Shown one piece after another: positions 39,694-53,300 of a DNA stretch of 64,000 nucleotides. Positions within the stretch are counted from its first letter, which is position 1. Each line of letters starts with the position of its first letter. The position numbers were made by a program, and so were the translations under genes. Below the pieces are notes generated by a model. The model ran no database searches. It was not told the DNA's origin and saw nothing but the letters and a program-made list of their open reading frames with translations. The DNA is taken from NCBI RefSeq assembly GCF_901933205.1, contig NC_044582.1:14117820-14181819 (forward strand), in the 5' to 3' direction. Origin of the DNA: Camarhynchus parvulus. Taxonomy: Eukaryota > Chordata > Aves > Passeriformes > Thraupidae.

Positions 39694-42600
39694 CAAAAAG
39701 AAACCCAGCCCCCAAAAAGCTTCCTGTTCCTAAATTCCAGGAAAGTCTTGACAGAAATGAAGGCTTCTTGCAGCTCTGATGATCTCAGCTCAGCAGTCAC
39801 TGAGGCCACAAGCTGTGGGCACAGGCAGGTTCAGGAACTCCCTCCACTGCAGGGCACAAGAAAATGAGCTGACACAGAAACTAACTCTATGTGGGAAGCT
39901 GCCAAAGGGATCCAGAATGGAACATGTTGGATTTTTTACCATTTGAAATGCTTCTCTCTACTCCGATCTCTTCCACAAATCTCCCGAGCTGAGACGGCAC
40001 AGGCTCGATGCTGGCTTTGTTTAGGAGGTTCTAGTCCTGCACACAAATTTATAAACTCTGCTGTGCCCTTAGTTCAAAATGTATACACCCATAATCCTTG
40101 AGAACCTGAAAAATATGCCAGTGACATTTCAGCAACCTCCCTGTGCAAATCTTAGCAGCAAAATTCATTCTGCTCCTTGGGGGCATCGCTGCCTTGTGCA
40201 AACTCCCTCTGAGACCAAGCCTCCCCTTTGATTGCTTCTGTCCATGCACCAGCCACCAAAAGATGGGCAGGCGCCCAGAACCACCTCATTTTATGCAAAA
40301 ATCCTCCCCTTTCTAAAATTGTAATCCATGTCATTGTGCTCAAGAAAATACTTCTTTAGAGAAGAGCTGTGTCAACCAGAAGTATATATTGGCCTTCAAA
40401 ATACTCCCCTGCTTCATGGAGACCTGATTTTACACTTACTCTTTTGAGATTCTTTCTTTTCTTCTCCACTAAAAGGATGTAAAACGATCCAATAGTGATA
40501 ATAGTGGAGGGACAGGAGATGCTACCCAGGAAGAGCAGTTTCCAAAGCAGAGGATACAGGTCTGATGACCCAGTGCTCTATTCTTCCTTTGTGCTGGTCA
40601 GGATATGTTGCAATTTGTTTATTTGCACACAGAAAAATAAAAAAAATCACCTTGTTATTTCTGTAATGAAAATTAGACTGATACATGTGGCTTAGATCAT
40701 CAAACACACACAAAAAATTTAAATCTCACCAAAATTTATAGTTCACGAGTAAGACATTAAAAGTTTTTTTTTGGTGCTGCTGCAAGAGTTTCCCTTAGTT
40801 TCCCTTTTTTCTCTGCTGAACAGAATCAAAGCCCTTTTTTAATGTGAAGGTACAGTCAGAGAACCAACTTTTCACTGCTTCACTCCTCACAGTACTACTC
40901 CAATTCTGAGATACTTCCATCTTATTATCTGATTCCTTTGAATGAAACACAGAGCAAAATGGCTGGTTTAATCTATTCTTCTTAATTGTTATACTGTAAA
41001 GTATGTCTATCACCCTCCTCAACCATTACATGGTAACATCATTTCAGCAGCAAAAAGAAACCCAAGGGGGAAACATCTCCCATAGCAAAAAAAAAAAAAA
41101 AAATTACTGACATATGGTTTTCTGAGAAAGAATGAACTGTCCGGTTTTTGTAGCTCAATGCGTAACTTAGATGGGTTTGTGATTAATGAAAAATATTGAC
41201 TGTTTCTAAACACATTGCTTCCAAACCCACAATTCTGTCACACATTTGTCCTCCAACAGTTACCTGATATAAAGTCCCCAGGGAAGCTTTGCTTTGAACT
41301 GTGCTCTGACACTTGGTGCTAAAATTCCCAGCTTCTGCAGGAAGAAAGCTGCATGTGGGATCATCTAACACTGACTGTGCTGTGTGAGAACATCACTTCT
41401 TGGAGGGGTCTCCCAGCAGCAGCACAGACCTGGGGCTGGGAGCCTCCTGCCCCACTGCCCTCCAGTAGGGAAGGCAGACTGCAGAAATGACCAAGCACAA
41501 TCTGAATTTTTTCCCCAGAAAAAGCTGAGTGTGAACATCATGGGGCTGCCAGCACCTTCCTGCCAGCTGGTGGATAGTCCCTGCCAGCTCTGTGCAATAT
41601 GTGTTTGCTGAAGATGTATTTTAAACTCGTGCTTTGGAAACTATCATTTGAGAGTTTATGTTTCTATTAATTACTGCAGCTGTTTGATCCCATTTCTGCT
41701 CGAGATGGTCCCAGATAATCCTGATCAACAGCCACACTCTGACAGAGCCTATAGATGCTCATGCAAAGATGGGTCAGGGTCAGGCCTGGGACACACTGGT
41801 CCCTGACCTATATTACACTCCTCTAAGCAGATTACACCAGTATATATTTTTTTGCTTTACCCTTCTTTAGGAAGGCAACCAATTGCTACACTCACAGTGA
41901 CTGATAGCATCTGAACTAGAAAAAATCTATTTTCCATGCCTGAATTGCAGCAGAATCCCCCTTCTCCTATTGGGATCTCTGTTTAAAGGTGTCTTTAGCA
42001 GGGGGGATTCTCTGTGGTCAGACAAAGACCATTTCAAAACAACAGGGCCATGAAGCAATGAAAGGTTAAAGGCTTCACTGAAGGGATAAAAGTGCAATAG
42101 AGTCATCTGGATTAAGACTGACTCTCACCACCCTGATGTCTACATTGAGAGGGAAGGATTCAATTTTTTAAAGACACAAAGATTGCACATGTTGGATTTG
42201 CAGTATAAACCCCTGACTGCAACATACTGTTTATCATCTGAGGAGCTCTATCTGAAGGTATTTAACTAATAAATTATCATGGTTGGCAGGGTTTTATTTC
42301 TGTGCTACAAAGCATAGAACTGCAGATAAGGGGGGGAAAAAACCCTACAAAAACCAAGCCAAACAAAAAAATCCAAACCCTACTCGTTTAGAGGCATGAG
42401 CAGAGAACTTGCAGCTGGTGTCTTCTAGAGCAGCAAGTGGACTTGCAATGTCAGATGATTGGCGCTGTAGGCTGGGGGACTTCACTTGTGCTCCTGCTCT
42501 GCCCAGCAGAAGGTACTCAACACAAACTCATCTATAATTGGGCCAAAATAGTTCCCCTTAGATAGGAAGTGTGTTAACTAAGCTGGTTATAAACCTATTA

Positions 42601-42959
42601 ATCCCTTGAAAACAACAGCCTATTTTTAAAGAAAATGTTAAAATATTAATAATGCAACTCAAGACAACCTTTCAATCTGTTGTTAAATCCATACTATAAA
42701 GTGGGGTGTAGACAGGACTCCTGAGAAACAGGAGACAGATCTTAAAACTTTTCCAACAGCAATGTCAGGGCATCACCACGGTCTCCTACTAATACTTGCC
42801 ATCAATTTTCCTCAAGTCCTGTTGCAAAGGTGGCCCTGATACTCACATATATATCCTGTTAATGCTTGGAGAGATTAATATTCTATTTCTGGGCAAATTA
42901 ATAGAATAATTTTCACTGTAAGGTCCAGGAGGCAGCAGCCCATTGTAGAAGGTTGAGTA

Positions 42960-43270
42960 GATTTTTATCATTTAACAAGACTGCACTGATAGCCACATCA
43001 TCATCATCAAATATTCCTAATCCCAGCAGTTGTTATGGAAATGAGAATAGTTTGTGTTATATCGTTTCATCCTGCCCCATCCTTGTCTTCCAGCTGCTGT
43101 CCAAAAGTGATTATAAATAATGGGGCTATAAAAGCCATTCAATAATTAGAAGATTCATTGGCCATATGCCAGCAGTGACAAAAGAGAGTGATTTATGTAA
43201 GATGAGTCTGTCACATCTGCCAGATCACAGTTTCATTACGCCTGTGGCTTTAAGGTCACAGTTTAGCACT
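42960..43270. other. Possible conserved non-coding element
   Basis: Non-repetitive block with CAGCTG (about 43091), CATATG (43163-43168), AATAATTA (43141-43148), TTGTTATGGAAATGAG and TAAGGTCA (about 43251-43258). E-box, homeobox, POU-like and nuclear receptor half-sites lie close together. It is the best-looking enhancer-type block in the right-hand intron, but conservation was not tested. Confidence 0.33.
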
Positions 43271-45255
43271 GTTTCAACAGCCATTTGTCAAGGGGGTGCT
43301 GGGGAGGAGAGGTGAAATACATCATGATTTTGTTTGCTTTCCTGTTTTAACTACTAAGTAAATAAGTAAATAAAGTGCAGTACCTACATTTGTTATTTCA
43401 TGTCTCTTGTGAGGTCAAAGACACAAGAAGACATTCATCATGGTTGGCCAGAGTTCAAATAAGACCATGAAGAGAAAAGCCATTTAAAAGCCTTAAGAAT
43501 TCATGTGGCTTCTTAAACTCAATACAATCTAAGCATGTTCTGTCTTCCAGCCACCCATGAAATGAAGGTACCTTGTAAACACATAACATGTTGGTAAATT
43601 AATTGCTACTACATTTTCCTAACACAAGCAAACTTTAAAACCTTTTATGGTTCAGTGTTCTAAAATGATATTTAAACATTGCCATGGGAGTTCAGATTAA
43701 CAATTAACATGGCTCAGCAAACACCTAATTTGATCCCAATTCCATTTTCTCATCTTCTTTTCCTCTAAAAAAAAACAAACAAAAACACCAATGAACTTTT
43801 ATTGCTGGGTACCAATTCTACTACCATAAAGTCCAGATGTTTAAATCCTCCCTATAAACACTTCAATAACCTCATCTGTTATTGTCAGCGATTGCTCCCA
43901 TTCCAATGTGGACAGTCTCTGGTGATAAAAGAATTGCTTGAGGATGCAGACTGGATCTTTGCCGGAAATGCTGCACCCAGGACCAGCCAATATATTACTT
44001 GAATTTGTACCAGCCTCCTAAAGCCAGACTGCAGTCAGATGAACTGCTCAGATCAGAGCTCAGATGTTGCCAGATTATTCTAACAACTCCACACCACAAC
44101 AAAAGCAAAATGACTGTTCACCCTTTGCCTACCTCCTGAAGTAAAACATAAAATACTTCCCAATTTTTATGCTTTAGAATCTTCTCCAAACAACAAAGCC
44201 TCATCCATTGCAAAAGACTTCCAGTGGAAGGAAATGAAGATAAGCTGGAGGGTTATGGCATAAGGAATTGCACAAAGCTCCAGGATGAGCTACCTGCCCA
44301 GCAATAAAACCCCACTTGGATGGAGCAGCCTGGCTGCTGAATCAGCACTGAGCACTTCAGTGCAGCCAGTAATTCCTGTCTGGAGTATGAATAACTTACT
44401 TTATTACTGAGAGAACTTCTTAAAATGTTATTTTAGGTGTAAGCTGTGAACCTGAAGGAGATGTATTCACACTCAGAACTTTCAGGTCATGTCCAGAATC
44501 AGGAGCAGGCAAGAGCCTTCTTGGCATGGTACCTTGGGTATCACTCTCAATCTGCATGGGTGAATGAACCAGCACTGAGGTGGTAATTCAACATTTGCTG
44601 CTGCAGAAATGCACTTCACACATCATAAATCCCCGGTAAAACTCTTCTAAGAGCATGTCACCTCATCTACTGTATTCACAGGCTGCCCCACCTTATTTTC
44701 TGTGCATTAATAGAGATTCATATTTCTTCACTAAATTTAAACAAATAGCCTTTCAGCTGAAAAGGGCCAGAAAAAGCCACAGAGCTCAGGCATTGAGGTT
44801 GAGAAGAAAAAAATATCATTATTTATACACCAGGCCTGAAAATTTTGAACATTTGTGACAAACACACTTCTGTTGCTCTCAACTAAGTCCAGATCAGCAA
44901 TGATTGGAAATGCAGCAGCAAGCCCAGCCTCTCTCCCTTTTTGGCCCTTCAAGCTTCTGGTGCCCACAAAGTTTCAGCCCTGAATTTCTTGAGGCTCCTG
45001 GAGAAGAAAATTCCTTCACCCTCTGACATTTTTGCAGCCCAGGACAATCCTGACCTGGGAGACAGGAAGGCCACACAGCCAGGACTGCATCCCAAGAAGG
45101 GGAGCCTGCTCTGCCATGGACAGACAAATCAGATCTTTCTACCTCAAGAAGGATCTGTTTTATTATTCTCTTTCTCAAAATACTGAGGTTTAAGTTCTGC
45201 TCCTCTTCTTAAATCATGTGATATCATTTGTGTCCATATAGAGACCATAACATCA

Positions 45256-45337
45256 TGATAAATAATGATAGATACTGAAAAATATTAATATAAATAGCTA
45301 TTGATAGATATGATAAATAAAGTTAGATAAATGATGA
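45256..45337. repeat. Degenerate AT-rich GATA/ATAA patch
   Basis: Repeated but irregular GATAAAT, GATAGAT and TATTAATATAAAT segments. It looks like a decayed tetranucleotide satellite. Confidence 0.6.
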
Positions 45338-46604
45338 CATTTCTCCAGAGAAAGTGGCAACCATACCTGCCCCAGGTAAGCCTAAGGAGCAGAAAATATA
45401 ATACACCTGAGGCAAAAATACAATAGAACATGGTGCTCAAGAAACAAGAGCATGTGATGAATAGAAGAGGGAAAAGCAAGGGCAGCAGTATTGATGACTG
45501 TGGGCCTTGGACATCTCTAAAACACATTTGAACTGGCCAGGCACAAAACATGAAACACAATTTGCCTCATCCAGATGGGTGCTGGCAGATGTGGAGCCTG
45601 CCCCAGTGCTTTGTAGCTGTAGATAATCATGAACCCAACTAACTAAAAGCTGGAGATCAACCACTCCTACTCTGTTATTGACTCACAGGAGACCTCTTTT
45701 CTTCCCCTATGCCATTTTCAAGAAATGCTACAAGCTCCCTGCTCTGGCTTCAGCTTTGTTGTCCTTATTCACTTTTAAGAACCCACAGACAAGGAAATTG
45801 AGACTGTCAGGTGGTGTCTCGGAATGACAGTAGAGAAGCAAGGTGAGCTAAAGTGAGAGAAGGAACCCACTGGGAGGGCAAATGCAGAACATTTTCCTAC
45901 TGAAATGAAAAATCTCCAAGATAAAACTATAGATTGACAGCCACATACACAAACTTGGTTGTGCTTTCACAACAAAGCGCAGGAGGTGTGTGGACAAAGA
46001 ACAAAGTGATGCAACATCCTCTGGTCTTGTTTCCAATGAAGCTTGGATTAGTATCATGCTAGATACTTCATCCAGTTCTGTGGCCAGATCAGCGTTGACC
46101 CTGAGTTAACTGGCTGACAACCAAGCTGTAACATTAAAGCTACGTCCATAAATGCCTCTGCTTGGCAGTGCCCTCAAACCAAGTGCCCAGGGCAAAGCCT
46201 CAGCTCTGCAGAGCTTTCCAGCCAGGCAGAGCCAGAGGTGAATGCAGAGGCTGCTCTGAGCAAGGCATTGTGCCTTGCACACAAAGGCCCTGCTGTGCTG
46301 GGGCACCCTGCACTCTGTGCTCCAGCAAGGAGCAGCATGAAGCCAATCCACAGGGGCAAGAAACGCTGATGATGCCACGTAGGCTTTAAAAAAAAAACAC
46401 AAAAAAAAAAGTAGTAAGAGAAAAACCCTCCTCCAGAAGAACTGAAGTGAATGCAGAATGAAGTCACTGTAAGAGAGTGCCACGGGATGCAGCCTCTGAA
46501 GGATTCTGTGGAGTCTGCTCTGAGCATTTCCATCAATGAACACAGACTGAGCTACGTGAGCAGCCCAGGAATGGTTTCCCAGGAAAGCACAGCCCGCCTG
46601 GGAG

Positions 46605-47709
46605 CCACACAACAGCCCTTGTCACCACACAACAGTCCTCGTCACCAAACAAGGGCCCCCGTCACCACACAGCCGCCCTCGTCACCACGCAACGGCCCCC
46701 ATCACCACACAACAGCCCTTGTCACCACACAACAGTCCTCGTCACCAAACAACGGCCCCCGTCACCACACAGCCGCCCTCGTCACCACGCAACGGCCCCC
46801 ATCACCACACAACAGCCCCTGTCACCACACAACAGCCCCCGTCACCACACAACCGCCCCGTCACCACACAACAGACCTCATCACCACACAATGGCCCTCA
46901 TCACCACACAATGGCCCTCATCACCACACAACGGCCCTCATCACCACACAACCGCCCTCGTCACCACACAACCGCCCTCGTCACCACACAACGGCCCCTG
47001 TCACCACACAGCCGCCCTCATCATCACACAACGGCCCCATCATCACACAACGGCCCCGTCACCACACAACAGACCTCGTCACCACACAATGGCCCTCATC
47101 ACCACACAATGGCCCTCACCACCACACAACGGCCCTCATCACCACACAACCGCCCTCGTCACCACACAACCGCCCTCGTCACCACACAACCACCCTCGTC
47201 ACCACACAACGGCCCTCGTCACCACACAGCCGCCCTCATCACCACACAACGGCCCCGTCACCACACAACAGACCTCGTCACCACACAATGGCCCTCATCA
47301 CCACACAACGGCCCCGTCACCACACAACAGACCTCGTCACCACACAATGGCCCTCATCACCACACAACGGCCCCGTCACCACACAACAGACCTCGTCACC
47401 ACACAACGGCCCTCATCACCACACAACAGACCTCGTCACCACACAACGGCCCTCATCACCACACAACGGCCCTCATCACCACACAACGGCCCTCATCACC
47501 ACACAACGGCCCTCATCACCACACAACAGACCTCGTCACCACACAATGGCCCTCGTCACCACACAATGGCCCTCATCACCACACAACGGCCCCCGTCACC
47601 ACACAACGGCCCCGTCACCGCACAAGGGCCCTCGTCACCGCACAAGGGCCCTCGTCACCGCACAAGGGCCCTCGTCACCGCACAACGGCCCTCGTCACCA
47701 CATTGCCCT
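46605..47709. repeat. 20-bp minisatellite, about 55 units, with higher-order structure
   Basis: The unit is close to CGTCACCACACAACGGCCCT (20 bp), with some 19-bp units that lack one base in the C run. A five-unit block of 100 bp is duplicated (starting 46611 and 46711). A three-unit 59-bp block starts at 47267, 47326 and 47385. The right end holds three identical units with CGCACAAGGG (47613-47672). Unit variants differ mainly at CpG positions: CGTCACC versus CATCACC and AACGG versus AATGG or AACAG, as expected from methyl-CpG decay. The array is open in all three plus-strand frames (for example 46451-47836), which follows from a unit with no plus-strand stop, and encodes only Thr/His/Pro/Ser-rich repeats. 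It is antisense to MAGI1, and I do not regard it as a gene. Confidence 0.96.
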
Positions 47710-50700
47710 GGGTGAAGCCACCTGGGTAAGGGAGCATTGCTCCTGTCCCTTCCCTCTGAAGATGCCAGCAAGCTCTGCCTTTTCTGGGATTCAGGGAGCA
47801 GCAGAAGTAGGGCAGAAGGTGAAGGAGAAAGTCTAGCTAAAATAATAAGAATGGGGAAAATCAAGATGAAAAGCACTTGCAGAATTCACTCCAAGGAAAA
47901 GACCCGTTTCTGGAAATGAGATGCACATCTCTCTACGTCTCCTAAAAGGAGCTGCCATATGTTCTAAAAGTAGGATATAATATTTGAGCTGTAAAAGCCA
48001 AATCAGCTTGAGGAACAGACGGCATTACAATGCTTTAGCAGAACAAGCCCCCCATAACAATATGCCAGGAAACTCATTTTCTAGAATGGCACTAGGAAAA
48101 TATTTGCAAAATCTGAAACCCATTCCCTAAATACAGCATTTGGTTCTTCCAGAATGGGAAAAAAGTGCCACACATATGCCAGAATTGGGGACTTCTCAAT
48201 AGCTCTTCATATTCTTTGATTTTTTGGCTTGCTTTTCTCTGTAATTTTTGGATGGTGGGGGTTTTTTTGGAGCTTTTTTTTAAAATTTGACCTCAAATTT
48301 CTTGAGCAGTCATTCTTGTTGGTCCTTGGTTGCTGGAGGGACGAATCCCCACAGCCCAGGCAGGTCAACTCTGAATTTTGATCACAGTGTTATGGTTTTT
48401 CCCTCTGGCCTCCCAGGCTCCAGGACACACATCAATATTAACAGCCTAATTTCCAGAGGAGCAGAATACATAAAATCTAATGCTGGCAACCTGTGATTGT
48501 CAGGCTATAAACACACACTAAGTGAAGATATTGTCAGAACACTATAATTTTCATGCTATTTTTCAAATTCTTTTTTTCCTCTCACAAGTATCTCTATCAC
48601 AAACAAAATATTGGCCTCCTGGAAGAAGGCAGCTGAAAATCATGGGTCCAAAGGAAGGAGATCTGTCCGAAGCACGTTCCAGCTGCTTTTGCCCCTTCTC
48701 CAGTGTAGTTGGATGATACACAGTCAGGTGCAGCAGTGTCTGACCGAAGAAAAATAAATCATTTTTTTCATCTGCAATATATCTATTTACAGAGTGCTAC
48801 AGGTTAATCTTCCAACTTGCCCAAGAAATTTCCCAGAACCAAAATTTGCCATGAAACAAATAAAACCAGAGACAAGATTTGCTGTGGTCTAACCTTAGCA
48901 AGTAAAGGTCCTGCTCTTTCTATATTATTTTCAAAGAGCACAAGTCAGCTTAACCTCTGATGGACCTCTTTTTTTTTCTTTTTAAAATATAATTACACAT
49001 TTTTGTACATATAGAAAAGATGCCAAACCACTAACATACAGTACAGAAAGGAAGCACACAGGCAACAATGCTGTGTGATTTACAAAATCAGGCTCTCAAA
49101 GCTGAATGTAATTATGAGTTAAATCTGTTGGGAAAAAACATTTAAATAGAAAAACGTGTATAACAGTTGGGAGCTGTTGAAGCCCATTTTACAAGAGGCC
49201 CAAAAAGCCACAAAAATTGAGTAAGGAGGTCACTCTGGTTTAAAAACAAACCTGACTTACAGGGAAAGTGACTGCAGCATTCTTCAGTTTCATATTGTAG
49301 ACAAAAGGAAAACAAGATCTAAGCAACTGGACTAGCTCTGCTTAATTATTTTAACTGCAAACATTTTTGTTTTATTTTTATTGTACCACTGGAAGTGTTT
49401 TCTGAGGGTTGGAGGATATTCTCCATCCCTGGAAAATGTTACATCAACATTGAATGTTTTTCTTGAAAAATCAAGATTAAAGAGAAATTGATTCAAGCTA
49501 GTTCTCTAATGTCCTGAGCTATTACTTGGAAATGTGATTTAGGAAGAGCGGGTTGAATAGGCAGGTAAAGGATCTGGAAGAATGGGGGAGCCAACAGCAA
49601 TTTAAGAGTTCAGAGCAAAATGAGGCAATGAGCTGAATCTTTTGAATTGCTCAGGTGACCAAGAGCTTGGGCAAGTTGAGAAAACCTTTCTGGTTAAAGA
49701 GAAGTGTTAACAGGGCTACTCTGCTGTGAAAGCAATTCAATACACAGCATTGTGGGCCTCCCTTTTGTGCAGGAAATGGAACTGAAATTCGAAAATCAGA
49801 TCTTACAGCACTGACAGAATGAAGGAGTTGGATGGAACAAGCAAGAACCAAGGCAGTCAGTGATGGGTTTTAATAAAGTACCACTACATCTTATTGGCAA
49901 AACTCAAAAGTAAAAGTGAGAAGTGAATCAGGGCAATGTTGCTGTTAACTATTGCACATGAAGTCATGTGAAGCAAAAATGCTCTGATTCTTGAGACTGT
50001 CTCAATCACACAGAGCAAATCTTCCCTTCTGTAACCTTCAGGTTAAAGTCTGGTCAAAGGCAACAGCTAAAATACTGAAAAACTCACATTTAAAATGAAA
50101 AATCAAATAACCTGTAAAGTGTTGGTCTCTAACATAAATATAATCCTTCATATAAAGCAAGTTTCGCAATAAAAAATTAAAAGGCACATGAAAAAGCTTG
50201 CTAGGGTCTGTAACAAACATCTTTGCCCTGGTCACAAGGTCTTTTTCTCTTAATGAGTTTAGGAGTGCCTGTATCATGTTTCTGTCACCCCAACTTTTGC
50301 CTACAAGAAACAAATATGAATATTACAGATGGTAAAACCCACATTTTCTCGAGCAGGAAATAAATGTTTATATGCAGCATATAGCAAAATGTATATTTCC
50401 AGAGACAATAGTTACAAGATTTAGACTTATTAGTGCAGGAATTTTAATGGAAAACATGTTTTTGGGGATAAGAATTTTAATTACAAAGAAACCACATACA
50501 ACTTGCTTCTTTAGATATAAAGCAGAGCAGTTCTGCAGCAGAATAAAAAGGTCACTTTTGATGAAAAGAGAATATTGGAATAAAGAGAGAAACACTCAGC
50601 TCGTGTGTATGGTTAGACATTTCCTGGGCAACGCTTTTGATCCCAAAGTGGCATTTGTCAGGATGGAGACATTCCTCAGGAATGTGACGTTTCTGCAGGA

Positions 50701-52959
50701 CTCAGACCCAGCTCTGATGGTGCCTGCTCAGATCCTTCCCCTGCCAGGCTGCCCTGACCCCAGCACAGCTCCTAAGGGTCCAAGCTCACTCAACCCAGCC
50801 CTTCTGCCCATATCTTTCTTTTCTTTCCCTTTCTTACAATCTTTCGACAATGCACACTGCAGGAATAAAAATTAGCACACCATCTAAAAAAAGAGGGGGT
50901 TTATGAAGGCTACCAACAGCCAGGCTTGATCTTCCCACTGCAAACAAAAAAAAAATTCATCACACTACCAGTCCAGTTCTGAAGATACAAAAATGGTACC
51001 TCCAGAATGGAGTTTCACAGATTCTGGTTCTGTAGAAATGGAAATACAGACTTTTTTTGGCAAGTGGGGCCTCCCTTACACAAGCACATCTACTTAGCTG
51101 CAGGCATCTGGCACTAAAAACAATTAACTGGAAAATACAAGACCGGAAGTGGACAAAAAAACAGTTTCTCAGAATTCCAAGTGGAAAGAAACACTGGTTT
51201 CATTCCCATTACATTACTCTTTCCATCAGGAGTTTTGGTGGCTTTCCTGTATCTCCACAATTAACACCTTTTGTGAAGGACTAACAGAAAAAGTAGAATC
51301 AAATGTTTAATCAGGCTTTGCTGCTGGCTTTGGCATCATGGGATTTTTCTCATTTTACAAGACAAGTAGACCTGACCACGCTTTATTCCCATTTTTACCA
51401 GTAACTTCTGGCTCTCCAGACTCACATGGTTTAACCAATTTGCAATTCTGCCATGAAATCTGCATGCTCAAGCAGCAGCTTTACTGTCATTGCCATTAAA
51501 ACCAACAGCCACTTTATTTTTTATTATTTTGATAAGCCTTCTGATGATCCAGCTAAGGACTACAAGAGAGGCAATAGAAAACAATAAAAATCAGAGTTAA
51601 TTGTCTAAATACCAATTATTCCTCCTTAAGTTTTTATTCTTTAATTTTGGAGAGCTCTTCTTGTACCTTCTTGTTGGTTTGCAAACAAACATTTTTCATC
51701 CTCATTTAATCAAATGTACTTGGATGGAGATCCTTAACACTGACTCTGAAATGGAAAGCTCTCATCAGTTTAACCTTGAATTAATTTTATGCTTCTCTCA
51801 CTTTTGGGAGTGCACAGTCAAAGCTCTGGAAGTTCTGCAAAGCTGAGAGAGTTTTTAAGCAACACAGATACACCGAAGCCTCCTATACTCCCTCTGCTAC
51901 TGGAGGGGAAAAACAAGTTGTAGAGCTCTAAAATGATCCAGCAAAAGATGCAAGGGAGCACAGAATGAGCTTTGCATTTCTGCTGAGTGACTGTCACTGT
52001 GGTTTCTGCTTTTATGCTACTCTGGGATTTCAGAAAGCTCTACCTCCAGTCTTTAAATCATCAGGATTTTTTTCTGCTGACTTAAAAAGGACTTTTGGTC
52101 AGAACCTTCAAGCTTGGCAAGAAATGGTGTCAGGCAAGCAGCATGCAAAAGGAATAGCTATTTATCAAAGGAGCATTCCAGAATAATGCACTGTTCCTGC
52201 TTGAACACAGTCCCACTGCCCCACTTTTAGAGTCTGAACCAGGGCAGATGAACAAAGGAGCAGCTTTGGAAGGCAGGTTGTTTTTTAAATAAAGAATTTT
52301 GAATAAAGAATAGAGTATCATGCACAAAGGCATCCAGGAGCCACAGATAAACAGCTCACAGAGGGGACTCAGAATTCCAAAGTCTCTCCGGACAGCAGCT
52401 GCACTACTGTCCCCAGCTTTGGGCTGCTCACACTCCTCTGCCAATAAACCCCATGGGGAGACCTTCAGATTTCTAGAAATAAATTCTGCTGCTGCTGCTT
52501 CTGAGTGAGGCTGGCCAGGCTGGCCTGGTAAATCCACCACCTCTGACAGGTGTTTTTTCACACTTTCGTCCTGCTTTTTTAAAAAAAATGGCTTGCCTAA
52601 GTATTAATTCTTTGGTCTAATTTTACATTTCTTTGAGTTTGGTCTTCCTTTTAAGTGACAGTCTGTTTGGATAGTTAAGCTTTTAAAAGAAATTTAAGGA
52701 GTGTGCCCCTTTCATGATTTGATTCTCTCCTGGTCCTGCCTTTGCACCTCTGCGCAGACACAGAAATTCCAAACAAGGTGCATCCACAGCTGCTGCAGAA
52801 ACACCATGTACACATCACCCTGCCAGCACAGAAATGGCAGATGCATCTACACAGGCTGACAATTGATTTACTCATCATTTGCAACCCTTTGCAAAGGAAC
52901 TAGACTTCCTAGCAATCAATGAGAAAATAACCTTGTTAGCAAAAAAGCCAATGTTCTTT

Positions 52960-53300
52960 TAAATTAATCAGTTCTTTTTCATCCAAACAGTACAGATAAT
53001 GAGAGAGATGATGACATTTTACATGACCTATAAAAAGCAGAGTTTCTATTTTAGGCTCTCCTTCGCAAGGGTGCCAGGATGATTATGTTTTGTTTACTGG
53101 ACAAAATAATCTCTTATTTGTTAAGGCTTGAATGCAATTTTATACAGCACAAAATTTTATCTTCTATTGTCTTAATTATCATCTGGAGGGTTGAAGCATG
53201 AAAATGATGGCAGAGAAAAAAATTAATATTAATGTGTTCTAGCTGCAATTTAAAGAGAAAGGACTTGGAGCTTTCTTTTGCTCATGAGCTTAACATGCTG
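52960..53300. other. Possible conserved non-coding element
   Basis: AT-rich, non-repetitive sequence with AAATTAATCAG, TGTTTACTGGAC (forkhead-like), GTCTTAATTATCATCTGG (homeobox next to E-box) and AATTAATATTAATG. It has no coding or transposon signature. Conservation was not tested. Confidence 0.3.

Larger units (their letters stand above)
38113..46604. other. Intronic sequence without genes
   Basis: No exon or RNA gene was seen. It contains a purine tract, poly-A near 41088, an AT-rich GATA-like patch and one possible conserved block, each listed. The remaining open frames are short and lack recognisable content. Confidence 0.68.

Noticed and set aside
46451..47836. 461-codon open frame as a protein gene
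   Set aside because: It coincides with a 20-bp minisatellite; two other frames are equally open, there is no domain, and the product is only the translated repeat.
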